Shown: piece after piece, positions 1 to 5,742 of the stretch
Layout of the letters: the number at the start of each line of letters is the position of its first letter
How positions within the stretch are numbered: the stretch's first letter is position 1
Source of the DNA: an uncultured Opitutales bacterium
Lineage (GTDB): Bacteria > Verrucomicrobiota > Verrucomicrobiia > Opitutales > UBA2995
Length of the DNA stretch: 5,742 nt
Direction: 5' to 3'
NCBI GenBank assembly: GCA_937920335.1
Contig: CALGUT010000563.1
Location: forward strand, 1 to 5,742
Translations under genes and position numbers: made by a program
The notes under the pieces: model-generated
Seen by the model: only the letters and a program-made list of their open reading frames with translations
Database searches by the model: none
Told to the model about the DNA's origin: nothing

Positions 1-1
1 A

Positions 2-1027
2 GAGGGTGATTATAGAACCGCGTTCATGGGTAAATGGCATTTGGGCCCGCTTCCTTACTATTACCCCGAACATCAAGGATTCGATATCAATGTGGCTGGG
101 CGTGATTATGGCGCACCGGGTAGTTACTGGTATCCGTTTGAAGGAAGCTGGCGGATTCCCACAACGCCGGGTCTGAAGGTTTTCAAAGAGTCTCCGATTA
201 GCGGAAAAGAAGGTGATTATTTGACAGATCGCATCATGGACGAAGGTGATCGGTTTATTCGGGAAAATGCAGAGGAGCCATTTTTTTTGATGATGTCCCT
301 ATATGCGGTTCACTCACCGCTTCAGGGAAAGCCCGAAAAGGTGGCTGAATATGAAAATATACCGGCAGATCAACGCCAGGGAGACCCACGCTATGCAGCC
401 ATGGTAGAAACCGTAGACGATGGAGTCGGGCGGTTGATGCACGCGCTGAAAGAGGAGGGGATTGAGGAGAACACACTGGTGATCTTTACGAGTGATAATG
501 GCGGATTCGCCAAAGCTACGGATAACTCTCCCCTTCGGGCCAACAAAGGGTCAAATTATGAAGGTGGTCTGCGCGTTCCAGTAATTATCAAATGGCCGGG
601 GGTAACGAAACCCGGATCGGTTTCTCATGAACTGGTCACGAGCTCTGATTATTACCCGACGATCCTAGCTGCAACCAATCAGCCGAAACGACCTCAACAA
701 CACCTGGACGGTGTGGATCTGACCCCTGTATTGCGGGGGCAGGGAACCCTCGACCGTGAATCGATCTTTTGGCATTATCCGCACTACAACCAGCACCCTG
801 AAAACTTCCCGGCTGGCGTAATTCGCAAGGGTGATTGGAAACTCATCGAAAAGTACGACACGGGTGAGTTAGAATTGTATAACCTAAAGGTTGATATTGG
901 CGAAACAACTAACCTGGCAAACAAAGAGAAACGAAAGACCCGGGAGCTGTTAACTGAGCTTAGTGCGTGGCGGACAAAGGTGGGTGCCGATCCTATGCGT
1001 CCTAATCCCCTCTATGAAGGAAATTAA
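2..1027 (+). CDS. Sulfatase (arylsulfatase A-like, S1 family), 5' end missing
   Basis: Hydrolyses sulfate esters, most likely on a carbohydrate, in the periplasm or outside the cell. The frame is open back to base 2, where the residues before the Met at base 26 complete the family motif YRTAFMGKWHLG, so that Met is internal and the real start lies upstream. Counting from that Met, conserved S1 features are GKWHLG (2-7), the active-site His of AVHSP (His96), the metal-binding TSDNGG (Asp157, Asn158) and the substrate-contacting Lys174 in KGSNYEGGLRVP. The C-terminal part has the usual RKGDWKLI and LYNL elements. The formylglycine motif (C/S-x-P-S/A-R) and signal peptide are outside the window; roughly 100-150 residues are missing judged by family length. 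It ends 3 bases before the sialidase gene. The substrate cannot be read from sequence and no S1 subfamily is assigned. Confidence 0.95.
   Translation, partial: EGDYRTAFMGKWHLGPLPYYYPEHQGFDINVAGRDYGAPGSYWYPFEGSWRIPTTPGLKVFKESPISGKEGDYLTDRIMDEGDRFIRENAEEPFFLMMSLYAVHSPLQGKPEKVAEYENIPADQRQGDPRYAAMVETVDDGVGRLMHALKEEGIEENTLVIFTSDNGGFAKATDNSPLRANKGSNYEGGLRVPVIIKWPGVTKPGSVSHELVTSSDYYPTILAATNQPKRPQQHLDGVDLTPVLRGQGTLDRESIFWHYPHYNQHPENFPAGVIRKGDWKLIEKYDTGELELYNLKVDIGETTNLANKEKRKTRELLTELSAWRTKVGADPMRPNPLYEGN
1016..1021 (+). promoter_or_regulatory. Shine-Dalgarno site of the sialidase gene
   Basis: GAAGGA lies 9 bases before the ATG at 1031 and inside the last codons of the sulfatase gene. This supports the chosen sialidase start and implies translational coupling of the two genes. 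Confidence 0.7.
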
Positions 1028-1030
1028 TTT

Positions 1031-2275
1031 ATGAAAACACTTGTCGCTTTGGTGGGCCTGATGGCCTCATTGTCATTGATTGCTTCACCTGAAATGAATC
1101 GCCAGGTGATTTACGAAGCTGGAACGAATGGCTACTTTACTTACCGCATTGCTTCGATGGTTGCGACCAAGGAAGGGACCTTGTTGGCGTTTGCGGCAGC
1201 TCGTAAAGGGAAGGGGGGAGACTGGGATCCCATCAATATTGTCATGCGGCGCAGTACGGATATGGGCAAAACCTGGAATCCAATGCAGGTGGTTGTCGAG
1301 GACGGAGATTTGCCCTGTGACAACGCGATGCCGATAACCGACTATATAACCGGCGAGGTGCATCTCCTTTATCAGATCGATTACGCAAAGTGCTTTTACA
1401 CGAAGTCCTCCGATGATGGTGTGACTTGGGATACACCGATTGAAATCACTGCTGCGATAAATGAGTTCAGAAAAATCTATCCCTGGGTGGTTTTGGCACC
1501 CGGCCCGGGACATGGAATCCAGATGATGAATGGACGGTTGGTGGTTCCCTTTTGGTTGTCGGATGGTGGAGGCAAGGAGTTTGGTCCCAAGCACCGAGGC
1601 CATCGTCCGTCAATCGTAGTTTCTGTCTACAGTGATGATCATGGTAAAACGTGGCACGCAGGGGAAGTGGCAATCCCTGATAACGATGTTTCAGTGATTC
1701 CCAATGAGACCTCGGTCATCCAACTTGCCGATGGACGGGTCATGTTTAACGCGCGTAATGAATCCATCAATTATCGTCGATTGATAACCTACAGTAAAGA
1801 TGGCGCGACCGATTGGTCAGAGCCGTATTTTCACGATGCTTTTTTCGAGCCCATCTGCTTTGGCAGTATGGTCCGGTATTCGATGCAGCCTTACCAATCG
1901 GAAAATCGTATCCTTTTTGCCAATCCCGACAGTCGTCACGATCCCTGGGTGGCGGGTAAAGCGTCAACGCCCCGCTCTGCGCGCAATCGTCACAGAACGA
2001 ATCTTACAGTAAGGATGAGCTACGACGAAGGGCACACCTGGCCGGTATCCAAAGTCTTGGACCCTGGTATTTCCGGCTACTCAGATATGGCCGTTACGGA
2101 AGATGGAATAATTCACGTTCTTTATGAAGGAGGGTCGATCGAGGGTTGGGACAACAATCACTTTAAGAACAACGCGATGTCCGTAGCTTCTTTCAATCTC
2201 GAGTGGTTGACGAATGGCGAAGATAGTCTCGCGCATGGCGATGAGGCATTGAATCGACTTAGGGTTAGTCGCTAG
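1031..2275 (+). CDS. Exported exo-alpha-sialidase (GH33-type, BNR/Asp-box propeller)
   Basis: Six-bladed beta-propeller glycosidase predicted to remove terminal sialic acid or a related nonulosonic acid. The 414-residue protein begins with a Sec signal peptide (MKTLVAL then a hydrophobic stretch, likely cleaved near residues 18-19; no lipobox Cys). The catalytic set of GH33 appears complete: arginine triad Arg39 (YRI motif), Arg242 (FNARN) and Arg322 (RTNLT), acid/base Asp64 (GGDWDP), Glu226 (NETSVIQLADGR) and nucleophile Tyr350 (SGYSD). Four Asp boxes (S-x-D-x-G-x-T-W) sit near residues 75-82, 126-133, 201-208 and 330-337; a degenerate fifth is near 255-262. The start is fixed by GAAGGA 9 bases upstream. 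It lies 3 bases after the sulfatase gene, so both probably come from one mRNA. Family assignment is firm; activity on sialic acid rather than Kdn or another sugar is inference. Confidence 0.93.
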   Translation: MKTLVALVGLMASLSLIASPEMNRQVIYEAGTNGYFTYRIASMVATKEGTLLAFAAARKGKGGDWDPINIVMRRSTDMGKTWNPMQVVVEDGDLPCDNAMPITDYITGEVHLLYQIDYAKCFYTKSSDDGVTWDTPIEITAAINEFRKIYPWVVLAPGPGHGIQMMNGRLVVPFWLSDGGGKEFGPKHRGHRPSIVVSVYSDDHGKTWHAGEVAIPDNDVSVIPNETSVIQLADGRVMFNARNESINYRRLITYSKDGATDWSEPYFHDAFFEPICFGSMVRYSMQPYQSENRILFANPDSRHDPWVAGKASTPRSARNRHRTNLTVRMSYDEGHTWPVSKVLDPGISGYSDMAVTEDGIIHVLYEGGSIEGWDNNHFKNNAMSVASFNLEWLTNGEDSLAHGDEALNRLRVSR

Positions 2276-2508
2276 GGAAATAGGATTCGGACCTCCAGGT
2301 TCACCTCTTGCGGTTTTTTTTCATAATTCAGGTTTTCGTTCTATAGTGGCACCGGGCATATCTGATCTTTATGATGATTGGACTTTATTAGTCCGTGAGA
2401 CAGTCGAATTAATGGGGTGGTATCGTGAATTGATGAAGTAAGTGTTTAACTTTACTCGTATGGCCTTTGCTTTTGAAAGCCCTTCTGTGTTGGTCTCTGA
2501 TTCTGCTA
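2276..2508. other. Intergenic region between sialidase and propeller genes
   Basis: A 233-base gap with no supported gene. It holds a weak hairpin followed by eight T (see terminator entry), a 5-base perfect inverted repeat GGACT-TTATT-AGTCC at 2380-2394, and a 31-codon open frame starting at a GTG (2346-2441) with no ribosome binding site. No convincing -35/-10 pair for the propeller gene was found. Confidence 0.5.
2289..2321 (+). terminator. Possible weak intrinsic terminator after the sialidase gene
   Basis: GGACCT (2289-2294) can pair with AGGTTC (2297-2302) with one G-U pair, but the loop would be only two bases unless the inner pair opens. A run of eight T follows at 2314-2321, separated from the stem by 11 bases. 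The T run is clear; the stem is poor and the spacing is wrong for a standard terminator. It would end the sulfatase-sialidase transcript if real. Confidence 0.3.
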
Positions 2509-3834
2509 ATGATATCGCGAAGAGACTTTATTCATCGATCGGTGACTGCGGGAGTAGCTTCCGTCTTACTGCCGCAATTGAACTTACGTGGCTATAGCCA
2601 TGCGCCTCAATTCGATATCGAGCAGATTACCGATGGTGCTAAACAGCACTGGATGGGGTATTACGACAAACAGCAGATTGATCCGACGGGGCGTTATGCG
2701 GTTGGAAATCAGGTGGATCCGTTTTTTCGTTCTCCGACGGTTAAAGATACGTTGAATATCGGCTTGATTGATCTTGAGAATGGAAACAGCTGGACAGAAA
2801 TCGGCAGCTCAACTGCTTGGGGATGGCAACAGGGTTGTATGCTTCAGTGGATTCCCGGTTCAAATGAAGAAGTGATCTGGAACGATCATGATCGTGGGCA
2901 GGGTTTCTTGAGTAAAATTTACAACATCCGGACCCAACAAACACGAACGCTTCCCAAGGCGATTTACACCTTGTCCCCGGATGGCTCATTTGCGCTGTGC
3001 GTCGACATGGATCGTCTGCAGTTTTTCCGACCTGGTTATGGTTATCCAACGAAACGCTCAAAGCGATTCGAGAAAGCACCTACGACCAAGGGGATCTATA
3101 AGATGGATCTAAAGACGGGGCGTTCCGAGCTCATTCTTTCTTATGCTGAGATTGCCCGTTTACCGGGATTTCCTGCGGATATTTCGAAAAACTATCACTG
3201 GTTTAACCATCTACTGGTCAATCCGAGTGCAACTCGCTTTATCTTTCTCAATCGTTTCCGGCCAAAAGCATCTTATGATGAGATGAGCGCCTTTCTTGAA
3301 GCAAATCCCAGTTGGAGAAAGCCGGGTTTTAGCAGTCACCATATGACTCGAGCCATAACTGCCAATGTAGACGGCAGCGATGTGTATGCCCTTAATGATA
3401 GCGGGACGTTCTCTCATTTTATATGGAAAGGAGATGATATGATTACCGCTTGGGCGACTACGGAGAAAAGTCGCAAGGCGGCCTTCTATGAATTTCCCGA
3501 TAAGACGAAGGAGTTTACGATGCTCGATAACGAGGCGATGCGGGTTAATGGTCATAATACTTATGTGCCGCATACGGATAATGAGTGGATATTAAACGAT
3601 ACGTACCCGGATCCTAATGACAGAAAGCAGACGCTTTATCTTTATCATGTCCCAACGAAAAAGAAAGTAGTGTTAGGGCGTTTCCATGAGCCAGAAATCT
3701 TTACGGGAGAATGGCGCTGTGATCTGCATCCGCGCTGTGATCAGCAGGGGAATCGCGTATTTTTTGACTCAACGCATAGTGGCGGAACGCGCCAGATGTA
3801 TTCGGTGGATATTGAGAAGATTGTGAGGGGGTGA
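2509..3834 (+). CDS. Tat-exported beta-propeller (PD40-like) protein, function unknown
   Basis: A 441-residue exported protein. The start is placed at the ATG at 2509 because the next residues, ISRRDFIHRS plus a short hydrophobic stretch (about 12-21), form a textbook Tat signal; an in-frame TTG at 2467 would put 14 extra hydrophobic residues ahead of the twin arginines and is unlikely. No clear Shine-Dalgarno precedes either start. The rest shows propeller-like repeats: DPTGRYAVGN (58-67), LSPDGSFALCVD (155-166), NVDGSDVYAL (286-295), GHNTYVPHTDNEW (348-360) and RCDLHPRCDQQGNRVFFDS (403-421). The GHNTY..NDTYPD and CDLHPR..DSTHSGG..QMY blocks recall Tat or PD40 proteins of PVC and Bacteroidota, and faintly the oligogalacturonate-lyase fold. 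Tat export suggests folding with a cofactor or metal in the cytoplasm. Its role beside a sulfatase and sialidase, perhaps glycan binding or lyase activity, is inference. Confidence 0.85.
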   Translation: MISRRDFIHRSVTAGVASVLLPQLNLRGYSHAPQFDIEQITDGAKQHWMGYYDKQQIDPTGRYAVGNQVDPFFRSPTVKDTLNIGLIDLENGNSWTEIGSSTAWGWQQGCMLQWIPGSNEEVIWNDHDRGQGFLSKIYNIRTQQTRTLPKAIYTLSPDGSFALCVDMDRLQFFRPGYGYPTKRSKRFEKAPTTKGIYKMDLKTGRSELILSYAEIARLPGFPADISKNYHWFNHLLVNPSATRFIFLNRFRPKASYDEMSAFLEANPSWRKPGFSSHHMTRAITANVDGSDVYALNDSGTFSHFIWKGDDMITAWATTEKSRKAAFYEFPDKTKEFTMLDNEAMRVNGHNTYVPHTDNEWILNDTYPDPNDRKQTLYLYHVPTKKKVVLGRFHEPEIFTGEWRCDLHPRCDQQGNRVFFDSTHSGGTRQMYSVDIEKIVRG

Positions 3835-3894
3835 AATGGTTCGTTTTGCGAATCGCGAGTCTAAGGAATCTCGTATTTTGAACGCTTTTCCATA

Positions 3895-3918
3895 AATCTC
3901 GATTTTATTTCGGAGATT
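3895..3918. repeat. Inverted repeat AATCTC...GAGATT
   Basis: Perfect 6-base arms (3895-3900 and 3913-3918) around a 12-base AT-rich loop, downstream of the propeller gene. There is no T run after it, so it is not an obvious terminator; it could be an operator or part of a folded 3' end. Confidence 0.4.
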
Positions 3919-3920
3919 CG

Positions 3921-3938
3921 CCTTCACAGGCTTGAAGG
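3921..3938. repeat. Inverted repeat CCTTCA...TGAAGG
   Basis: Perfect 6-base arms around the loop CAGGCT, starting 2 bases after the previous inverted repeat. Five T at 3954-3958 follow about 15 bases later, too far for a standard terminator. The tandem hairpins may together end the propeller transcript, or serve as a regulatory site for the next gene. Confidence 0.45.
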
Positions 3939-3956
3939 ATCAATGGAATTGGGTTT

Positions 3957-3986
3957 TTAATGAAATTCAATTAACACACTTATAAT
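3957..3986 (+). promoter_or_regulatory. Promoter with consensus -10 box for the DUF5069-like gene
   Basis: A perfect TATAAT lies at 3981-3986 in an AT-rich stretch. The best -35 at 18 bases spacing is the weak TTAATG (3957-3962). Transcription would begin near 3993, giving a leader of only about 8-10 bases before the ATG at 4002. Confidence 0.55.
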
Positions 3987-4001
3987 CTCAAAGTCTTATT
4001 C

Positions 4002-4439
4002 ATGAGCAAAATCGTTCCTACAATCAGTTCTGGCACCTGCGGCCCCCTCGGTGTGCTTCACTTACCTCGTTTTTGGCAAAAAGCTTCCTTGGGCGCTGCT
4101 GGCAAACTCCATGACGAATACCCGGCCTGTGGTGCAGGGTATGATCAAATGACCTTAGACGCCCTCGGTCTCGATAAAGATGCGACTTTGGTTTTTATTG
4201 CTGAGAGCAAACCTAGTTATGTCGAATTTGAAGCTTGGGTAAAAGAAAACATGAAAGCCGATGCGGACATCGCTGCGCACAATGCGGCCGTTACGGGTTA
4301 CATCCACGACGATGATACCCGAGGAGAGATCTTTGGTCTAGCTGGATTGAACGACGACTGTTGTTCAGCCCGGGACGCGGTAAATCTCAACAACCTGGAC
4401 GACTGGGCGATATTTCACAAAGAAGAGATTTCTGGTTAA
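4002..4439 (+). CDS. DUF5069-like small cytoplasmic protein
   Basis: A 145-residue soluble acidic protein with no signal peptide or membrane segment. The N-terminal block GPLGVLHLPRFWQKASLGAAGKL (about residues 14-36, with LPR and the downstream EYPACG at 39-44) resembles the start of DUF5069 proteins, which usually carry an LPR..DKARA..GK..EY signature; here the usual D-K-A-R is replaced by WQKAS. Length fits that family. No activity is known to me for it. The protein has four Cys, including an adjacent pair (DDCCSARD, near 118-125). No Shine-Dalgarno is visible before the ATG, but a TATAAT box ends 15 bases upstream and a strong terminator starts 23 bases after the stop, so it is probably a single-gene transcript. 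The family call is from memory of the motif and is moderate; the gene itself is well supported. Confidence 0.8.
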   Translation: MSKIVPTISSGTCGPLGVLHLPRFWQKASLGAAGKLHDEYPACGAGYDQMTLDALGLDKDATLVFIAESKPSYVEFEAWVKENMKADADIAAHNAAVTGYIHDDDTRGEIFGLAGLNDDCCSARDAVNLNNLDDWAIFHKEEISG

Positions 4440-4462
4440 GTCGTAACCGAAGTTAACTTTTT

Positions 4463-4501
4463 GAAAGCCTGGGGTGTCTGCTCCGGGCTTTCTTGGTTTT
4501 T
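4463..4501 (+). terminator. Strong intrinsic terminator after the DUF5069-like gene
   Basis: A 12-base-pair stem (4463-4474 with 4481-4492; two G-U pairs) closes a 6-base loop TGTCTG and is followed by TTGGTTTTT. The GAAAGCC/GGCTTTC base of the stem is perfect. It separates this gene from the sulfotransferase transcript. Confidence 0.88.
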
Positions 4502-4505
4502 GGAT

Positions 4506-4559
4506 TTGTTGTTGTAGTGTTGTTGACAGCCTTTTGGTCGCTACGGGATTGTTGTTGTA
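4506..4559. repeat. Direct repeat TTGTTGTTGTA (two copies)
   Basis: Exact 11-base copies at 4506-4516 and 4549-4559, start to start 43 bases, one on each side of the TTGACA at 4523-4528 before the sulfotransferase gene. The low complexity of TTG runs makes chance plausible; a regulator binding pair is the alternative. Confidence 0.4.
4523..4552 (+). promoter_or_regulatory. Possible promoter of the sulfotransferase gene
   Basis: A perfect -35 hexamer TTGACA (4523-4528) is followed at 18 bases by the poor -10 GATTGT (4547-4552), which keeps the A2 and T6 positions. It sits between the strong terminator and the ATG at 4575, where a promoter is needed. The -35 is convincing and the -10 is not. 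Confidence 0.35.
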
Positions 4560-4574
4560 TCTTGAATTTTACCC

Positions 4575-5408
4575 ATGGCTCAAACTTACGAATCGCTTAA
4601 GCAGTTGTTCCGCAGACTTACGTGGAGGGCACGGGTGCTCCCCGATTTCTTGGTCATCGGTGCTCAGAAAGCAGGCACGACGAGTTTAGCCTACTATTTG
4701 AGTCAGCATCCAGGGTTAGTGGCCTCCCATGAGAAGGAAGTGCATTACTTTGATGGAGGGCTGAATGAATCTGTAGATACCTATGACAAGGGTGAGTCCT
4801 GGTATCGCTCATATTTCCCCAGAAAAACGCGGATGAAGCCGGGAAATATGGCCTTTGAAGCATCTCCAGCCTACCTGTTCAATCCTTTGGTATCTGGGCG
4901 GGTTTTTGATCAGAATCCCAAGATGAAGATGATAGCGTTGCTTCGCAATCCTACTGAGCGCGCCATCTCTCATTACAGGATGGAGAAGAAATCGGGTCGT
5001 GAGACCCTGCCACTTATGGAAGCGCTTGTGGGTGAAGAGGAACGCTTATCATCCTGCCTTAGAAGCAAGGATTACAAGAGCCAGGCCTTTCGCTATCACA
5101 GTTATAAAAGCCGTGGGCTCTACTATGAGCAATTGCTGCGGTATCATAAGCTATTCGCTCGTGAACAACTCTTGGTCTTGAGCGGTGAAGCGTTCTTCAA
5201 TAACCCCAAAGAGACCTTGAGGCAGATCTTCTCATTCCTCGGAGTTGATCGACACTGTGAAATCTCAGATTTGGCGAAGGAGAACGTGGGTAGTAAGCCC
5301 CAAGGTCCTCCGATTGAAGCGATCGAATATCTTAATGATTATTTTGACCCTCACAATAAGCAGCTCTACGACTACTTGGGTAGCGATTTTGGGTGGGCAC
5401 GTCCGTAG
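4575..5408 (+). CDS. PAPS-dependent sulfotransferase (heparan/NDST-like sulfotransferase domain)
   Basis: Transfers sulfate from 3'-phosphoadenosine-5'-phosphosulfate to an acceptor, probably a carbohydrate. The 277-residue cytoplasmic protein is essentially one sulfotransferase domain. The 5'-phosphosulfate loop is FLVIGAQKAGTTSL (25-38, Lys32), followed by LSQHP and KEVHYF (54-59), whose Glu55 matches the catalytic base of heparan-type enzymes. The 3'-phosphate site is LLRNPTERAISHYRM (122-136, Arg124 and Ser132). FEASPAY (94-100), SRGLYYEQL (179-187) and a C-terminal DYF.PHN..LYDYLG complete the family pattern. An in-frame TGA at 4563 leaves ATG 4575 as the first ATG; no clear Shine-Dalgarno is seen. 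It is preceded by a terminator and a possible TTGACA promoter, so it is likely transcribed alone. The acceptor, such as capsule, lipopolysaccharide or secreted glycan, is unknown. Confidence 0.92.
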   Translation: MAQTYESLKQLFRRLTWRARVLPDFLVIGAQKAGTTSLAYYLSQHPGLVASHEKEVHYFDGGLNESVDTYDKGESWYRSYFPRKTRMKPGNMAFEASPAYLFNPLVSGRVFDQNPKMKMIALLRNPTERAISHYRMEKKSGRETLPLMEALVGEEERLSSCLRSKDYKSQAFRYHSYKSRGLYYEQLLRYHKLFAREQLLVLSGEAFFNNPKETLRQIFSFLGVDRHCEISDLAKENVGSKPQGPPIEAIEYLNDYFDPHNKQLYDYLGSDFGWARP

Positions 5409-5437
5409 CTTCGAAACTATTCTAGGTGTGGATAATG

Positions 5438-5467
5438 AAAACTCACTTTTCAGTGCTTAACAGTGAG
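5438..5467 (-). terminator. Possible terminator of the minus-strand partial gene
   Basis: CTCACT (5442-5447) and AGTGAG (5462-5467) are perfect 6-base inverted arms around a 14-base loop. Read on the minus strand, the stem is followed directly by four T (5438-5441). It lies 58 bases past the minus-strand stop at 5526. The large loop and short T run make it weak. On the plus strand no T run follows, so no clear terminator is seen for the sulfotransferase. Confidence 0.4.
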
Positions 5468-5525
5468 GCAGTACCGCCTTCCTTATTTGTATGTCTTTTA
5501 TGACGTTAGGTTGGATTCAGCTAGG

Positions 5526-5742
5526 TTAGTTGCTCACTATTTTGAGGCGATTGAATAAGCTGCTTTTTATGGGGACTCTTACCACGTAAGCCTGGCTGTC
5601 TGAACTGATTTGTACGCCTTCGGCTCCGTCTGTGAGCAGATTCCATTCAGCTGGTAACAAGCTATCATTTGCTTCCATAGTCACCTGAGAATCACCAGTT
5701 GGAACTATAGGTGGGTAGGTATAAACCAGGTAACGTATAGAA
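5526..5742 (-). CDS. C-terminus of a large secreted protein (partial, start outside window)
   Basis: On the minus strand a frame is open from the window edge to a TAA at 5526-5528, giving the last 71 residues of a protein. Its composition and pattern are protein-like: a strand YLVYTYPPIVP (about 4-14), then TMEANDSLLPAEWNLL (21-36), then AYVVRVPIKSSLFNRLKIVSN (51-71) with the short acidic-serine stretch SSDSQ before it. The layout (strand; 'E-x-S-x-D-L-x-x-W' like unit; 'VRVP...FxRLxV' end) resembles the beta-sandwich tail found at the C-terminus of many long secreted or cell-surface Verrucomicrobiota proteins, where the ending is typically FxRLxV. The body of the protein and its function lie outside the window. 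It converges on the sulfotransferase with a 117-base gap. Coding status is judged by frame openness and the tail pattern alone. Confidence 0.75.
   Translation of the reverse strand, partial: SIRYLVYTYPPIVPTGDSQVTMEANDSLLPAEWNLLTDGAEGVQISSDSQAYVVRVPIKSSLFNRLKIVSN

Noticed and set aside
1085..1603. A 172-codon open frame on the minus strand
   Set aside because: It lies opposite the sialidase gene, whose catalytic motifs and Asp boxes are unmistakable, and its translation is rich in His, Arg and Ser without any recognisable pattern.
2255..2271. Inverted repeat CGACT...AGTCG at the end of the sialidase gene
   Set aside because: It is 5 bases long, inside the coding sequence, and has no T run following; most likely chance.
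2346..2441. A 31-codon frame starting with GTG in the gap before the propeller gene, with protein-like composition (Trp, Tyr and acidic residues)
   Set aside because: No ribosome binding site, a non-ATG start, and too short to judge coding; it could be a gene remnant but nothing supports that.
2467..2508. Upstream TTG start for the propeller gene adding 14 residues
   Set aside because: The extra residues are hydrophobic and precede the twin-arginine motif, which would disrupt a normal Tat signal; the ATG at 2509 gives a standard one.
3211..3573. A 120-codon open frame on the minus strand
   Set aside because: It lies opposite the conserved core of the propeller gene and shows no family motif or start signal; treated as a shadow.
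5466..5479. Near-palindrome AGGCAGTACCGCCT after the sulfotransferase gene as its terminator
   Set aside because: The stem has an A-C mismatch on the plus strand, a two-base loop and only a loose pyrimidine stretch after it, so it does not qualify as an intrinsic terminator.
1..5742. Mobile element, CRISPR array, tRNA or phage signature
   Set aside because: No transposase or integrase motif, no regularly spaced repeats and no cloverleaf-like sequence were found on reading both strands.

Overview
The window reads as a chromosomal segment from a free-living, probably marine or aquatic glycan degrader, most likely in the Verrucomicrobiota, with Planctomycetota or another PVC relative as the alternative. 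The grounds are the pairing of a formylglycine-type sulfatase with a secreted sialidase, a Tat-exported beta-propeller protein of a kind common in PVC and Bacteroidota genomes, a small protein resembling DUF5069 (frequent in Verrucomicrobiota), and a C-terminal tail typical of very large secreted verrucomicrobial proteins. The lineage call is inference from gene content; there is no rRNA or other phylogenetic marker here.

Layout. Positions 2-1027 (+) hold the C-terminal two thirds or so of an arylsulfatase-like enzyme whose N-terminus and catalytic Cys/Ser lie upstream of the window. Only 3 bases later, 1031-2275 (+) encodes a complete exported GH33-type sialidase with all expected catalytic residues and four Asp boxes. 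After a 233-base gap, 2509-3834 (+) encodes a Tat-exported beta-propeller protein of unknown function. A 167-base gap rich in small inverted repeats leads to a TATAAT box only 15 bases before a DUF5069-like gene (4002-4439, +), which ends in a strong intrinsic terminator (4463-4501). A PAPS-dependent sulfotransferase follows (4575-5408, +). On the minus strand, the last 71 codons of another gene (5526 to beyond 5742) converge on it; this partial gene is easy to miss because its start lies outside the window.

How the genes may work together. The sulfatase and sialidase are almost certainly co-translated. They suggest sequential removal of sulfate esters and terminal sialic acid (or a related nonulosonic acid) from a sulfated acidic glycan in the periplasm or outside the cell. 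The propeller protein lies in the same orientation and is also exported, so it may be a binding or lyase-like partner. The DUF5069-like gene is set off by its own promoter-like box and terminator and probably has nothing to do with the glycan locus. The sulfotransferase runs the opposite chemistry, adding sulfate, and may decorate the cell's own surface glycans. No tRNA, rRNA, CRISPR array, transposase or integrase was seen.
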